A stretch of 64,000 bases of DNA, taken from contig NZ_JAQIBC010000003.1 of the NCBI RefSeq assembly GCF_030347995.1, positions 1 through 64,000 of the forward strand, written 5' to 3'. The translations under genes and the position numbers were made by a program. This DNA comes from Sulfurovum xiamenensis (GTDB lineage Bacteria > Campylobacterota > Campylobacteria > Campylobacterales > Sulfurovaceae). Positions 16,143 to 26,681 of this stretch are shown piece after piece (position 1 is the first letter of the stretch; every line of letters begins with the position of its first letter). The notes under the pieces were generated by a model. That model did not search any database. It saw only the letters and a list, made by a program, of their open reading frames with translations, and had not been told where the DNA came from.

Positions 16143-17588
16143 ATGGAATCTACAATCACAACAGAAAAACCAAAGAAAAATCAGTCAAAAGAGTATTTAA
16201 AAGGTTGGGTACCTTATCGTATCAAAAGATATTGGTTTTATGCAGCCGCAACGGTCATTGCCATGGTTATGCCATGGATCACGATCAATGGTAACCATCT
16301 TTTTTTATTGAGTTTTGATCAGAAGAAGTTGCATTTGGCAGGGATCGCTTTTGATATGCAAGAGCTTTACTTGATGCCGTTTCTGCTGATGCTCCTTTTC
16401 CTGGGTATCTTTGCTATCACAGCAGTAGGGGGTAGAGCATGGTGTGGTTGGGCCTGTCCTCAGACTATATTTAGGGTGATCTATAGAGACGGTATAGAGA
16501 CAAAACTTTTAGGGTTGAGAAAAAAGATCAAAAACAAGCAAAAAGAACCGGATATGAGCAAAATGGAAAACAAAGTGAAAAGTGTCATCGCTATCTTGCT
16601 CTGGTCTGTGTTGGCATTTGTAGCTTCTGCCAACTTTTTATGGTACTTTGTGCCTCCTGAAGATTTCTTCAGGTATTTGAGCGATCCTGCTGAGCATATG
16701 GTATTGGTAGGTGTGTTGGTGAGTACGGCACTCTTTATCATACTTGATGTGGTATTCATCAAAGAGAACTTTTGTGTCTATGTCTGTCCTTACAGCCGTG
16801 TGCAGTCAGTACTGTATGATGATGACACCATTATGGCCGTCTATGATCCTATAAGAGGTGGCGAGATCTATGAAGGGCATGGATATGAGAGAGAAAAGAA
16901 ATTTACGAAACAAAAAGATCTTCTAAGCGTGGAGCCTAATGCTGAGTGTACCACATGTGAAAGTTGTGTGACGGTCTGTCCGACACATATTGATATCCGT
17001 AAAGGGTTGCAGCTTGAGTGTATCAACTGTCTGGAGTGTGTAGATGCCTGTACTTCAGTGATGGGCGCATTAGGTAAACCAAGTCTGGTACAGTGGTCAA
17101 GTGAAAAAGAGACCCTTCGTCATGAAGGCAAAACGAACTACTTGAGAGGCAAGGTCATTGCATACTTTGCCGTGCTTATGATCGTACTGGTAACACTGTT
17201 CGTGATGGGAAGTAAGAAAGAGCATATGCTTTTAAATATCAACAAGAGTCAGAGACTCTATAAAGTGTTGGACAACGGTGTAGTTCAGAATGACTATATT
17301 TTCATGTTTGCCAATACAGACAGTAAAGATCATACTTACTTCTTTGAGATCGTAGGGAATGACAAGATCACCATAAGGAGACCTTCGGAGCCATTTGAGC
17401 TTGGTGCAGGTCAGAAAAAGAAAAAAGTAGTGGTCCTGGAAACAAAAGAGCAACTGGCGAATAATACAAGAAAAGATGTCCCTATCCCTATAGTGATAAG
17501 AGCCTATGCTACAGATGACAAAGAGAAGATCATGGTGGAAAGAGAACAAGTGTTTTTCTACCCTCGTGCAGACTTAGTGAAAAAATAG
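16143..17588 (+). CDS. ccoG: Cytochrome c oxidase accessory protein CcoG
   Basis: A 481-residue membrane iron-sulfur protein (RdxA/FixG family) needed for assembly of cbb3 oxidase, thought to reduce copper for delivery. Visible are several membrane segments; polyferredoxin cysteines in AWCGWACPQTIF and NFCVYVCPYSRVQS; two 4Fe-4S clusters in CTTCESCVTVCP and CINCLECVDAC; then a last membrane helix and an Ig-like periplasmic tail. No ccoNOPQ genes are in the window. It starts directly at the stop of the recombinase-like gene. Confidence 0.93.
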   Translation: MESTITTEKPKKNQSKEYLKGWVPYRIKRYWFYAAATVIAMVMPWITINGNHLFLLSFDQKKLHLAGIAFDMQELYLMPFLLMLLFLGIFAITAVGGRAWCGWACPQTIFRVIYRDGIETKLLGLRKKIKNKQKEPDMSKMENKVKSVIAILLWSVLAFVASANFLWYFVPPEDFFRYLSDPAEHMVLVGVLVSTALFIILDVVFIKENFCVYVCPYSRVQSVLYDDDTIMAVYDPIRGGEIYEGHGYEREKKFTKQKDLLSVEPNAECTTCESCVTVCPTHIDIRKGLQLECINCLECVDACTSVMGALGKPSLVQWSSEKETLRHEGKTNYLRGKVIAYFAVLMIVLVTLFVMGSKKEHMLLNINKSQRLYKVLDNGVVQNDYIFMFANTDSKDHTYFFEIVGNDKITIRRPSEPFELGAGQKKKKVVVLETKEQLANNTRKDVPIPIVIRAYATDDKEKIMVEREQVFFYPRADLVKK

Positions 17589-17596
17589 GAGAAACG

Positions 17597-17788
17597 ATGC
17601 ATAGTACAGAACCAACACTTGAAAACATTGAAGATTATAAAGGCAAAGGAAGTACGGAAAAAAGATTAACGGTATGGATCGTGATTCTATCAGGCCTCTT
17701 GGTAGGCGCGATCTATGGTATTTTGATTGCAAATTCAAGTGTATCAGACCGTTTGGAAACACAAAAAGCCATTAGTATATTCAAGTAA
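17597..17788 (+). CDS. Small single-span membrane protein
   Basis: A 63-residue protein with one membrane segment (about residues 24-45, VWIVILSGLLVGAIYGILIA) between polar ends. It starts 8 bases after ccoG, with AGGAG upstream, and is 11 bases before the SQR-like gene, so it belongs to the same operon. It is much shorter than FixH and shows no motif. Function unknown. Confidence 0.65.
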   Translation: MHSTEPTLENIEDYKGKGSTEKRLTVWIVILSGLLVGAIYGILIANSSVSDRLETQKAISIFK

Positions 17789-17799
17789 CAGGAGGGCAG

Positions 17800-18969
17800 A
17801 TGGATAAAGTATTGGTATTGGGTGGCGGCTTTGCAGGCGTTGAAGCAGCGATCTATCTGACAAAGCAAGACTTGGATGTTACACTGGTGAGTAACAGAGA
17901 TTATTTTTATATCTATCCTACTTCCATCTGGATACCCACGGGTGAAGCAACGCGGGAAGATGTCTCTGTCCCTCTCGACAAGCTTGCGATGAAACATGGA
18001 TTCCAGCTTATCATAGACCCAGTACTTCAATTTGAGGCGGAAGCCAAAAAAGTCACTTTAGAGAGTGGGCGTATCTTGGAGGGTTACCCTTATATCGTTG
18101 TTGCACTTGGACAGGACAAGATGCAGTTGAAGGGGTTGGAGCATACACTTTCAATCTGCGGTAAGCCAGAAGAGGCTACGGCACTTTATGAACGTTTGGA
18201 GACATTAATTCAGAAAAAACAGGGAAGAATTGCCATGGGCTTTGGCGGTAATCCCAAAGATACCTCTGCTGTACGTGGGGGACCTGCATTTGAAGTACTT
18301 TTTAATGTGGATACCTATCTGAAGAAAAAAGGGGTACGTGAGAATTTTGAACTTACTTTTTTTGCCCCTATGGAAAAACCCGGACAAAAGATGGGTGAAA
18401 AAGCGTTAGTGATGATGGACAAGATGTTCAAGATGACGAATATCCAGAAAAAAGTGGGCACTAAAATTACGCATTTTGAAGAGGATGGTATTTGTTTTGC
18501 TGATGGAATGAAACTGGAATCAGACCTAACAATGTTTATCTCCGCTGGAACCGGGCATCACATACTCAAAGTATCTGGACTGCCACTCAGCGATGCGGGT
18601 TATGTGGTCACCAATGAATACAATGAGATAGAGGGCTTTGATGGCATCTATGCCATTGGTGATTCAGCTTCTCTTATGGGACCTGAGTGGAGAGCCAAAC
18701 AAGGGCATGTTACTGAGGTCATGGCTCAAAATGTAGCCTATAACATCATGAATCGCATACAAAACATCGATTCAAAAAGAAGTTATATGGAACATCTAAA
18801 TATTTTATGTGTGATGGATACTGGGAATGGTGCCGCATTTGTTTATCGCAGCGATAAAGGTGGGAAAATGATCCCTATGCCTATCGTGGGTCACTGGATG
18901 AAAAAGATGTGGGGATGGTACTGCCGTTATTCCAAACTAGGAAGAATCCCTAGGCTGCCTGGGATGTAA
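17800..18969 (+). CDS. SQR/FCSD-like FAD-dependent oxidoreductase
   Basis: A 389-residue flavoprotein of the sulfide:quinone reductase, flavocytochrome c sulfide dehydrogenase and NDH-2 superfamily. The FAD-binding motif VLGGGFAGVEAA is at residues 6-17, and a second FAD contact, GIYAIGDSA, at 282-290. The amphipathic C-terminus (GHWMKKMWGWYCRY) would suit membrane attachment. SQRs use three cysteines; here C120 and C337 are near the first and third positions, but the region of the central one reads VRGGPAFEV (158-166) with no Cys. It may act on another sulfur or quinone substrate. AGGAGG precedes the start. Confidence 0.75.
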   Translation: MDKVLVLGGGFAGVEAAIYLTKQDLDVTLVSNRDYFYIYPTSIWIPTGEATREDVSVPLDKLAMKHGFQLIIDPVLQFEAEAKKVTLESGRILEGYPYIVVALGQDKMQLKGLEHTLSICGKPEEATALYERLETLIQKKQGRIAMGFGGNPKDTSAVRGGPAFEVLFNVDTYLKKKGVRENFELTFFAPMEKPGQKMGEKALVMMDKMFKMTNIQKKVGTKITHFEEDGICFADGMKLESDLTMFISAGTGHHILKVSGLPLSDAGYVVTNEYNEIEGFDGIYAIGDSASLMGPEWRAKQGHVTEVMAQNVAYNIMNRIQNIDSKRSYMEHLNILCVMDTGNGAAFVYRSDKGGKMIPMPIVGHWMKKMWGWYCRYSKLGRIPRLPGM

Positions 18970-19104
18970 TTGTGGTACAGCTTAGCTTTTTAAATCGATT
19001 TTTTGCCTTTTTCTTATAAATAAGAGTATTTTTGTCCTACTTAAGATTGTATTTATATCTTTTAAGAGATAATGCATGTACAAAAATTATTTTAAGGAAA
19101 TTAA

Positions 19105-19620
19105 ATGGCAACAGTAACATTTAAAAACGACATCGTATGTAATCTAGCAGGTACAGAAATCAATGTAGGTGACACAGCACCTGTAACTACAGTAGTAAAC
19201 TGTGATCCAATGCTTCAAGATGAAACAATCGGTGGTGAAGGTAAAGTGCAATTGGTCATTGCTGTACCATCACTTGACACAGGTGTATGTGATGCAGAGA
19301 CTAGAAGATTCAACACTGAAGCTGCTGGTCTTGACGGTGTAGAAGTGATTACAGTCTCTATGGACCTTCCATTTGCTGCAGCTAGATGGTGTGGTGCTGC
19401 AGGGATCGATAACATTAAAGTATGTTCAGACTTTAGAAACAAAGATTTTGCTAACAATTATGGTGTTCTTTTGGCAGATGGTCCTTTAGCGGGTATCATG
19501 GCGAGAGTGATCTTTGTTATCGGTAAAGATGGTAAAGTTGCGTATAAGCAAGTGGTTCCGGAAATTACAGAAGAGCCTAACTACGAAGAAGCATTAGCAG
19601 CAGCTAAGGCAGCTTGTTAA
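19105..19620 (+). CDS. tpx: Thiol peroxidase Tpx
   Basis: A 171-residue atypical 2-Cys peroxiredoxin reducing hydroperoxides with thioredoxin. The peroxidatic Cys lies in PSLDTGVCDAETRRFN (about residue 61) and the resolving Cys in ARWCGAAGI (about 95). Length and order match Tpx. An AAGGAAA ribosome site precedes the ATG; a hairpin terminator follows. Confidence 0.95.
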   Translation: MATVTFKNDIVCNLAGTEINVGDTAPVTTVVNCDPMLQDETIGGEGKVQLVIAVPSLDTGVCDAETRRFNTEAAGLDGVEVITVSMDLPFAAARWCGAAGIDNIKVCSDFRNKDFANNYGVLLADGPLAGIMARVIFVIGKDGKVAYKQVVPEITEEPNYEEALAAAKAAC

Positions 19621-19637
19621 TTTGCTTACTCCTTTTC

Positions 19638-19668
19638 GATAAACCTCTTCTTTTGAAGAGTGTTTATC
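19638..19668 (+). terminator. Terminator after tpx
   Basis: GATAAAC-CTCTTC pairs with GAAGAG-T-GTTTATC around TTTT, a 13-bp stem with one bulge, 18 bases after the stop codon. Confidence 0.6.
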
Positions 19669-19773
19669 TCTACCTACTCTTTTTCTCTTGCCGTTGACTC
19701 TTTTTTATTTACCGTTAGTTATCTAACTTGTGCTAAAATTTCCTCATTATACGCTTCAAGGACAGTAAAACAT

Positions 19774-20343
19774 ATGCGATACTTTTATGGATTTATAATG
19801 CTCTTATGGTTGACAGGATGTAAGCAACCTCTTGAACCTAGGGTAGTGAATAACCACTATACTTTAGAAGAGTGCAAAGAAGAATTACTAGAGGCTGAAG
19901 ATTATTCTCAGGGTGAAAGTATCGATAAGATCGTTGTGGTTAAGAAAGAGCGTAAAATGTATTTGTATAAAGAGGGTAAAGTACAAAATACACTTCCTGT
20001 CTCTTTAGGGAAAAATCCGATAGGGCACAAGCAGCAGCAAGGCGACAATAGAACACCTGAAGGTGAATTTTGGATCTCCAGAAAGCTATGTTCTCCTCAA
20101 TACTTTCGTTCTCTTTGTATCTCATACCCACGTCCTGAAGACAAAGTAAGTGCTGCTAGAAGGGGCGTTAATCCAGGTGGAGCGGTGACACTTCATGGAC
20201 AGCCTACCTGGAATGCGGATGGTAAGGGAGATAGCTATACGTTATCTAAAAATTGGACGCAAGGGTGTGTGGCTGTGACAAACTCTGCCATGAAAGAGTT
20301 GTGGTATGCTGTGCGTGAAGGTGTCCCTATTATTATACGATAA
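19774..20343 (+). CDS. L,D-transpeptidase lipoprotein (YkuD domain), first copy
   Basis: A 189-residue predicted lipoprotein. The ATG at 19774 leads to a signal ending LTGC; the longer frame from 19660 runs through the region of the preceding terminator. The YkuD domain starts with IDKIVVVKKERKMYLYKEGK. Its catalytic part contains VTLHGQP and NWTQGCVAVTN with the nucleophilic Cys. Such enzymes form 3-3 peptidoglycan cross-links or attach proteins to peptidoglycan. It is a paralogue of the gene at 20762, with the same layout and insertions. Confidence 0.85.
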   Translation: MRYFYGFIMLLWLTGCKQPLEPRVVNNHYTLEECKEELLEAEDYSQGESIDKIVVVKKERKMYLYKEGKVQNTLPVSLGKNPIGHKQQQGDNRTPEGEFWISRKLCSPQYFRSLCISYPRPEDKVSAARRGVNPGGAVTLHGQPTWNADGKGDSYTLSKNWTQGCVAVTNSAMKELWYAVREGVPIIIR

Positions 20344-20352
20344 AGGTGACTT

Positions 20353-20739
20353 GTGAGATATACGCAAAAACAGATCGACAAATTTAATCGTCAGAAATAT
20401 ATAGTAGAACTCGAAAAGATCAGTAAAAACCTTTTTCGTATGTTCAGAGATGAGCATGTGACTGCTGAGAATTTTGTTAAAAAATTTGGGCAGCTAAAAA
20501 GTAAGTTTGATGAAAAAGAAGAGGTGCAGTTAGAATCTGAGTATCATCAACAACTTAAAGAGTATATCACGCGTATCTATCAAAGTACATGCCTGGTTGA
20601 GGAGTTTTCGGATAAAAATCTTTCCGATATGCGTGAGGCAGAGATGAGTAATTTAAATCGGTTGCAGAAGTTAAAGAACGGTACCTCTTATAAAAAAGAT
20701 AAACATAAATCCAAACGCCAAAATGAGGATTGGGGTTGA
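20353..20739 (+). CDS. Charged coiled-coil hypothetical protein
   Basis: A 128-residue Lys/Glu-rich helical protein without signal peptide or membrane segment, starting at GTG after AAAGGTG. It sits between two L,D-transpeptidase paralogues with 9-base and 22-base gaps, so the three are probably one operon. The family is not recognised. Confidence 0.55.
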   Translation: MRYTQKQIDKFNRQKYIVELEKISKNLFRMFRDEHVTAENFVKKFGQLKSKFDEKEEVQLESEYHQQLKEYITRIYQSTCLVEEFSDKNLSDMREAEMSNLNRLQKLKNGTSYKKDKHKSKRQNEDWG

Positions 20740-20761
20740 TTGTTCTTATGAAAGGAAAGCT

Positions 20762-21355
20762 ATGAAGATAAAATTGAGTATGCTAGGCCTGCTTGTTGTG
20801 CTCTTCATCGTTGGGTGTGGAGAAACACCTTACTATGGAAAGGTGGATAATACACCTTATGCAACAAAAGAGTGTCTAAAGGAATTAGCAAGTGGGGCAG
20901 AGATAGACCACAAGAATAAAATAGATAAGATCGTTGTCTATAAGAAAAAAAGAGTGTTGTATGCCTATAAAGATGGTAAAGTGGTTGAAACGTTCCGTAT
21001 CTCTCTAGGTGCAAATGGTGGCGCCGATGCGGGAAACAAAGTAAAGGCGGGAGATTATAGAACGCCGGAGGGTACCTATAGCATTGTGAGAAAGAAATGT
21101 GATGCAAGACTCTATAGGTCGCTTATGATCTCGTACCCCAGTGAGGCGGATAAGGCAAGAGCAAGGAAAAGAGGTCTAAATCCGGGTGGATATATCACGA
21201 TCCATGGGCAACCTAAATGGAATGCAGATGGACGGGGGGATGAATATACCCTTTCGCGTGATTGGACAGAGGGATGTATGGCAGTTCCAAACTTTGCTAT
21301 GGATAAACTTTGGGCGGCTGTTGAAAAAGGTGTAGAAATAGAAATACACGCATGA
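20762..21355 (+). CDS. L,D-transpeptidase lipoprotein (YkuD domain), second copy
   Basis: A 197-residue paralogue of the gene at 19774. I chose the ATG at 20762, which follows GAAAGGAAAG and opens a lipoprotein signal ending IVGC. It shares YATKECLKEL, IDKIVVYKKKRVLYAYKDGK, NPGGYITIHGQPKWNADG and the catalytic DWTEGCMAVPN with the first copy. Lengths and motifs are intact, so both copies appear active. Confidence 0.87.
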   Translation: MKIKLSMLGLLVVLFIVGCGETPYYGKVDNTPYATKECLKELASGAEIDHKNKIDKIVVYKKKRVLYAYKDGKVVETFRISLGANGGADAGNKVKAGDYRTPEGTYSIVRKKCDARLYRSLMISYPSEADKARARKRGLNPGGYITIHGQPKWNADGRGDEYTLSRDWTEGCMAVPNFAMDKLWAAVEKGVEIEIHA

Positions 21356-21463
21356 TTTGTTATATAATATTAGATTATTTCAGATTATATGTAAAATTTA
21401 GCTTGGTTTGATGTATCTTATATTATCATATTGAATAATATTGGGTCACCAAAGGAGAAAAAT

Positions 21464-21988
21464 ATGAAAAAAGTACTGATATCGGCATGTTTATCTATAT
21501 TCACAACTTTACTGATGGCAGGGGGAGATACAACCGAAACGCTTGCACCTGTAGCTGAAGTATCACAAACACCTTGCAAGACCAATAAAGTTTACATTGA
21601 ATCGGATGCAGGTCTTATGTGGCAGGATGCAGCCTATACAGATGGAGAAGATGGCGCGTACAAACGTGGACATTCAGTAGGTAAAGCTGGGAAGCATAGA
21701 CATGCGATGAATTACTGTCGTACATTGAACTATGCAGGATATAATGACTGGAGATTGCCTACAGCAGATGAATTATCACATGTACATGATGCACCAGGTA
21801 ATCCCTTTGCATACTATCGTGGTTCAGACTTTTGGTCGACTACACCTAGCACAGAGAACAGATATTATGTGGTATTCACAGCAGATGCAATGCAGTATGC
21901 AAGAAAACCTAGTGAGTCTAATTATATTAGATGTGTACGTTGTTTAGGTAAGGGGTATGTATTTTCTAGATCAAAAGATGTAAAATAG
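21464..21988 (+). CDS. Exported DUF1566 (Lcl C-terminal-like) protein
   Basis: A 174-residue secreted protein. The ATG at 21464 follows AAAGGAG and opens a signal peptide (MKKVLISACLSIF). The mature part has the DUF1566 pattern: GLMWQDA, a MNYCRTLNYAGYNDWRLPTADEL block, SDFWSTTPS, and a final NYIRCVRC. The repeated W-R-L-P-T and Cys positions are characteristic. Families with this domain are found at the cell surface, but no activity is established. Confidence 0.75.
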   Translation: MKKVLISACLSIFTTLLMAGGDTTETLAPVAEVSQTPCKTNKVYIESDAGLMWQDAAYTDGEDGAYKRGHSVGKAGKHRHAMNYCRTLNYAGYNDWRLPTADELSHVHDAPGNPFAYYRGSDFWSTTPSTENRYYVVFTADAMQYARKPSESNYIRCVRCLGKGYVFSRSKDVK

Positions 21989-21993
21989 GTTTT

Positions 21994-22770
21994 TTAGAGA
22001 AGCTTTATCTCTTCGATTAATACTATATTAAATCGATTTAACACTTTACTTTTTGCCAGGTCTATAAGCGACTTGGCTTCCTCATACGTTCCCCCTCCTA
22101 AATTGACCAAGAAATTGGCATGCACCGTACTCCATTGCATTTGACCTTTGCGTACGCCTTTTAATCCCACAGCTTCTATTAGACGTCCGGCATAATCACC
22201 TTCAGGGTTTTTAAATGCAGAACCTGCACTGGGTTCAAGCGGTTGATTGGATCGTAGGTTGAGCAGTTCATCTAGGAGTTTTTGGTCAAAACCATGCTGT
22301 ATCTCAAACTTTGCATGGGTTGCGATACCTCCCAGTTTAGCGAAACGATAGCCGTGTTCTATCTCATCTGCTAAAACCCATTTTCCATTGATCTTTACGG
22401 AGTGTAAAATATTAAATATCTCATATGCTTTGACACCTGCATTCATAGCAAGCATGCCACCTAATGTTCCTGGAAGTTTGGAGCAAAACTCAAAACCGCC
22501 AATATCATGTTTCTTCGCATAAGAGACGATGCGTCCTGTGGGCATCGCTGCACCAATCACCAGCATATTATCTTCTTGGGTGATAGTAGCAAAATCTTTA
22601 GAGAGCATCATAAGCGGAGGAGGTGTAGGCGAGACAAGCAGGTTGTTCGCACCTCCGATGAGGTACCTGTCCTCAGGTATGGTATCACCCTCTTCTATCA
22701 TTAGGACTTGTGTGGGCTGCCCCACTTTGATACTGGAGTATTTGGAAAAGTCTATGGTCTTAAAAAACAT
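21994..22770 (-). CDS. murB: UDP-N-acetylmuramate dehydrogenase
   Basis: A 258-residue FAD enzyme reducing UDP-GlcNAc enolpyruvate to UDP-MurNAc. FAD contacts: YLIGGANNLLVS and LPGTLGGMLAMNAG. The catalytic Ser is in PSAGSAFKNP (about residue 185) and the end has QWSTVHANFLVN. It is the short MurB form usual in Campylobacterota. Its start codon abuts the mqnD stop. Confidence 0.93.
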   Translation of the reverse strand: MFFKTIDFSKYSSIKVGQPTQVLMIEEGDTIPEDRYLIGGANNLLVSPTPPPLMMLSKDFATITQEDNMLVIGAAMPTGRIVSYAKKHDIGGFEFCSKLPGTLGGMLAMNAGVKAYEIFNILHSVKINGKWVLADEIEHGYRFAKLGGIATHAKFEIQHGFDQKLLDELLNLRSNQPLEPSAGSAFKNPEGDYAGRLIEAVGLKGVRKGQMQWSTVHANFLVNLGGGTYEEAKSLIDLAKSKVLNRFNIVLIEEIKLL

Positions 22771-23634
22771 TTAGCTGTTCCGGAGGGTTTCATACTCTTT
22801 GGGGATCAAATACTGTTCCGTTTTGATAGGTGTTTCCCATAACCCATGCTGAAAGCCCAATTCATAGAGTCTGTCAAGTGCTTTTATTTGAAGCGTAGAG
22901 AGTTCGACCGATGTATCAGAGGCATACATATCAAGATATTTTTTAAGCATTTTATCTGAGATGCGTACAAGGTGTTCTGCTTCCAGTTTGGCACAGAGTT
23001 CCTCTTTTCGCTCATTAGCCACTTTGACACCCTCTATGAGAATATTTTCTATATCGATCGCACGGTTTAATGGGAGGCTTCTTCGTATCGCCATACCGCC
23101 AAGGGGTAGGGGGAGACCTTCTCCTGCTAACTCTACCCAAATATCCCATACCTCTTTTTCAACTTCCAGACTTGTATCAAAATCCAAGATGGACTCATGG
23201 ATCAGTACACCTGCATCGACCTTTCCTGAAACGACAGCCTCTTCTATCTCAAGGAAATCCATATAGACAGGTCTTGCATCAGGATAATAGATCCTGAACA
23301 GCATGGCATTGGTCGTGTATTTTCCAGAAAGCGCCACTTTAAAATTGCGTTTGAGCTTTTTATCTTTGCGGCGTATGAGCTTGGGACCATACCCCTCACC
23401 GAAACTTACTGCGGTACGAAGCAACGCATACTCATCTTTAATGAGCGGATACATCCCAAAACTTATGGCAGAGACATCATAGGTTCCTTTTAGTGCTTCT
23501 ACATTGAGCGTTTCAATGTCAAGACCAATGTTCTCAAACGTATAGCCTTTGGTATCAACCCATCCGAATTTAATGGCAAAATACATAAAAATATCATCTG
23601 CATCTGGAGAATGGGCTAATTGTATAGGATTCAT
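22771..23634 (-). CDS. mqnD: 1,4-dihydroxy-6-naphthoate synthase MqnD
   Basis: A 287-residue enzyme of the futalosine route to menaquinone, forming 1,4-dihydroxy-6-naphthoate. The family start LAHSPDADDIFMYFAI is near residue 5. Further conserved parts are DVSAISFGMYP, SFGEGYGPKLI and LGGMAIRR. I use the ATG at 23634, since the extended frame to 23751 reads through the AT-rich recA promoter region. mqnA is at 52165, so the pathway is dispersed. Confidence 0.9.
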   Translation of the reverse strand: MNPIQLAHSPDADDIFMYFAIKFGWVDTKGYTFENIGLDIETLNVEALKGTYDVSAISFGMYPLIKDEYALLRTAVSFGEGYGPKLIRRKDKKLKRNFKVALSGKYTTNAMLFRIYYPDARPVYMDFLEIEEAVVSGKVDAGVLIHESILDFDTSLEVEKEVWDIWVELAGEGLPLPLGGMAIRRSLPLNRAIDIENILIEGVKVANERKEELCAKLEAEHLVRISDKMLKKYLDMYASDTSVELSTLQIKALDRLYELGFQHGLWETPIKTEQYLIPKEYETLRNS

Positions 23635-23719
23635 GGATAGGGTACTCTCTTTGTTAGGATAGATGTATTTTATCATTGTTTGTATTTGTGGCAACTTTTT
23701 GAAAAATTTTATAAAAAAC

Positions 23720-23734
23720 ATGTCAATTTGACAT
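23720..23734. promoter_or_regulatory. Candidate S24-repressor operator upstream of recA
   Basis: ATGTCAA-T-TTGACAT is a perfect 7-bp inverted repeat with one central base, 71 bases before the recA ATG. It is nearly identical to ATGTCAA-A-TTGTCAT in front of the LexA/CI-like repressor at 55059. A -10-like TAGAAT follows at 23763. Confidence 0.55.
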
Positions 23735-23805
23735 ATTTTTGAAACTTGCATGGGAAACGTAATAGAATGGTGCTAGAATTCAACATTAAGGTTAAGGATA
23801 TGACA

Positions 23806-24843
23806 ATGGCAATGGATGCAAATAAACAAAAAGCACTGGATATGGCGATCAAGCAGATCGATAAGACGTTTGGTAAAGGTACGCTGATGAGACTTGGAGA
23901 TAAAGAGTTCGAACCTATCGAATCTATCTCAACAGGCTCACTCGGTTTAGACATGGCATTAGGGATCGGCGGTATACCTCAAGGGCGTATCATAGAGATC
24001 TATGGTCCTGAGTCATCTGGTAAAACCACACTTGCCCTACAGACCATTGCTTCAGCACAGAAAAAAGATATGGTGTGTGCATTCATCGATGCAGAACATG
24101 CACTGGATGTGGTGTATGCCAGAAATCTGGGTGTGGATACGGATAACCTTTTGGTTTCTCAACCGGATTTTGGTGAGCAGGCACTGGATGTACTTGAAAC
24201 CTTGGCAAGATCAGCAGCAGTTGATCTGATCATCGTTGACTCCGTTGCCGCACTTACGCCAAAAAGTGAGATAGAGGGGGATATGGGAGATCAGCATGTG
24301 GGACTTCAGGCAAGATTGATGTCACAAGCACTACGTAAACTCACTGCGATCTTGCATAAAACGAACACAACAGTGATCTTCATTAACCAAATTCGTATGA
24401 AGATCGGTACCATGGGATACGGATCACCGGAAACAACGACAGGGGGGAATGCCTTGAAATTCTACTGTTCTGTGAGAATTGATGTGCGTCGTATCGCGAC
24501 ACTCAAACAAGGTGAATCTTCCATAGGTAACCGTGTCAAAGCAAAAGTAGTGAAAAATAAAGTAGCACCTCCATTTAGACAGGCTGAGTTTGACATTATG
24601 TTCGGTGAGGGGATCTCTTTTGTAGGAGAACTTATTGATTATGGTGTGAAGATGGATATCATTGACAAATCAGGTGCATGGTTCTCTTATGGTAGTGAGA
24701 AACTGGGACAAGGGAAGGAGAATGCAAAGATCACCATCAAAGAAAATCCTGAACTGATGGCAGAACTAGAAGGCAAAATCAAAGAAGCACTCGGCTTTGG
24801 TGAAGCCTTGGCAGTAGATGAGAGCGAAATGATCGAAGATTAA
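23806..24843 (+). CDS. recA: Recombinase A
   Basis: A 345-residue DNA strand-exchange ATPase, also the co-protease that triggers cleavage of S24 repressors. Of three closely spaced ATG codons I chose 23806, which has AAGGA at a spacing of six bases. The P-loop GPESSGKT is at residues 67-74; other family blocks are [36 protein letters not shown] and [10 protein letters not shown]. The promoter contains the palindrome described at 23720. Confidence 0.97.
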   Translation: MAMDANKQKALDMAIKQIDKTFGKGTLMRLGDKEFEPIESISTGSLGLDMALGIGGIPQGRIIEIYGPESSGKTTLALQTIASAQKKDMVCAFIDAEHALDVVYARNLGVDTDNLLVSQPDFGEQALDVLETLARSAAVDLIIVDSVAALTPKSEIEGDMGDQHVGLQARLMSQALRKLTAILHKTNTTVIFINQIRMKIGTMGYGSPETTTGGNALKFYCSVRIDVRRIATLKQGESSIGNRVKAKVVKNKVAPPFRQAEFDIMFGEGISFVGELIDYGVKMDIIDKSGAWFSYGSEKLGQGKENAKITIKENPELMAELEGKIKEALGFGEALAVDESEMIED

Positions 24844-24965
24844 ATCTGAACATCTAACCTAGAACCTCAAATACCCTGGAGGTTCTGGCATGATTTGATA
24901 CTCTTCTATAATAACCCAATAAATTAAAATAACTACACCTTACTACTTTTACTCTTCTAAGGGTT

Positions 24966-24995
24966 CCCTCATATCTTTTAAAATGAGGTTTTTTT
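24966..24995 (+). terminator. Intrinsic terminator after recA
   Basis: CCTCAT (24967-24972) pairs with ATGAGG (24983-24988), followed directly by seven T. A second hairpin, AGAACCTC with GAGGTTCT (24861-24886), lies closer to the stop codon without a T run. Confidence 0.65.
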
Positions 24996-25127
24996 AGATG
25001 AAGAAGAGCAAAACTTCACATTATGCTACACTCTAGCTTCCTAATGATTCTTTGAGATAAATATTTACTTAAGTATTGGGTAAAATTCGATAAAATAATA
25101 GATAAATGTAAAATAGCAAATATGTAA

Positions 25128-26411
<1,284 letters not shown>

Positions 26412-26426
26412 ATGAAGGTATAATAT

Positions 26427-26678
26427 ATGGCAGGTCCAAGAGAGGAAGATAGCATAGCCGGACTGTCACTAAAAACTTTTTTAGTGACAGTACTGGGTAT
26501 TCTTCTCTTTGGCATCTATGTTGGTGTCTTGGTCTACGGGGAGAACTCACTAACTGTTTTGAATCAGTTAAAAGAGAAAAAACAAGGCTTGTCTCTTGAA
26601 GAGAAAATATTAAAAGTGGAAAATCAAAGACTTCAAAAAGAGTATTTTGAATTAAAACAGTTAGAACCTAAGGAGTAA
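26427..26678 (+). CDS. FtsB/DivIC-like septum formation protein
   Basis: An 83-residue bitopic membrane protein: a membrane segment at residues 15-38 followed by a coiled coil (NQLKEKKQGLSLEEKILKVE), the layout of FtsB/DivIC division proteins. Position directly after eno matches the usual location of this gene in Campylobacterota. No catalytic residues are expected. Confidence 0.75.
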   Translation: MAGPREEDSIAGLSLKTFLVTVLGILLFGIYVGVLVYGENSLTVLNQLKEKKQGLSLEEKILKVENQRLQKEYFELKQLEPKE

Positions 26679-26681
26679 AGT

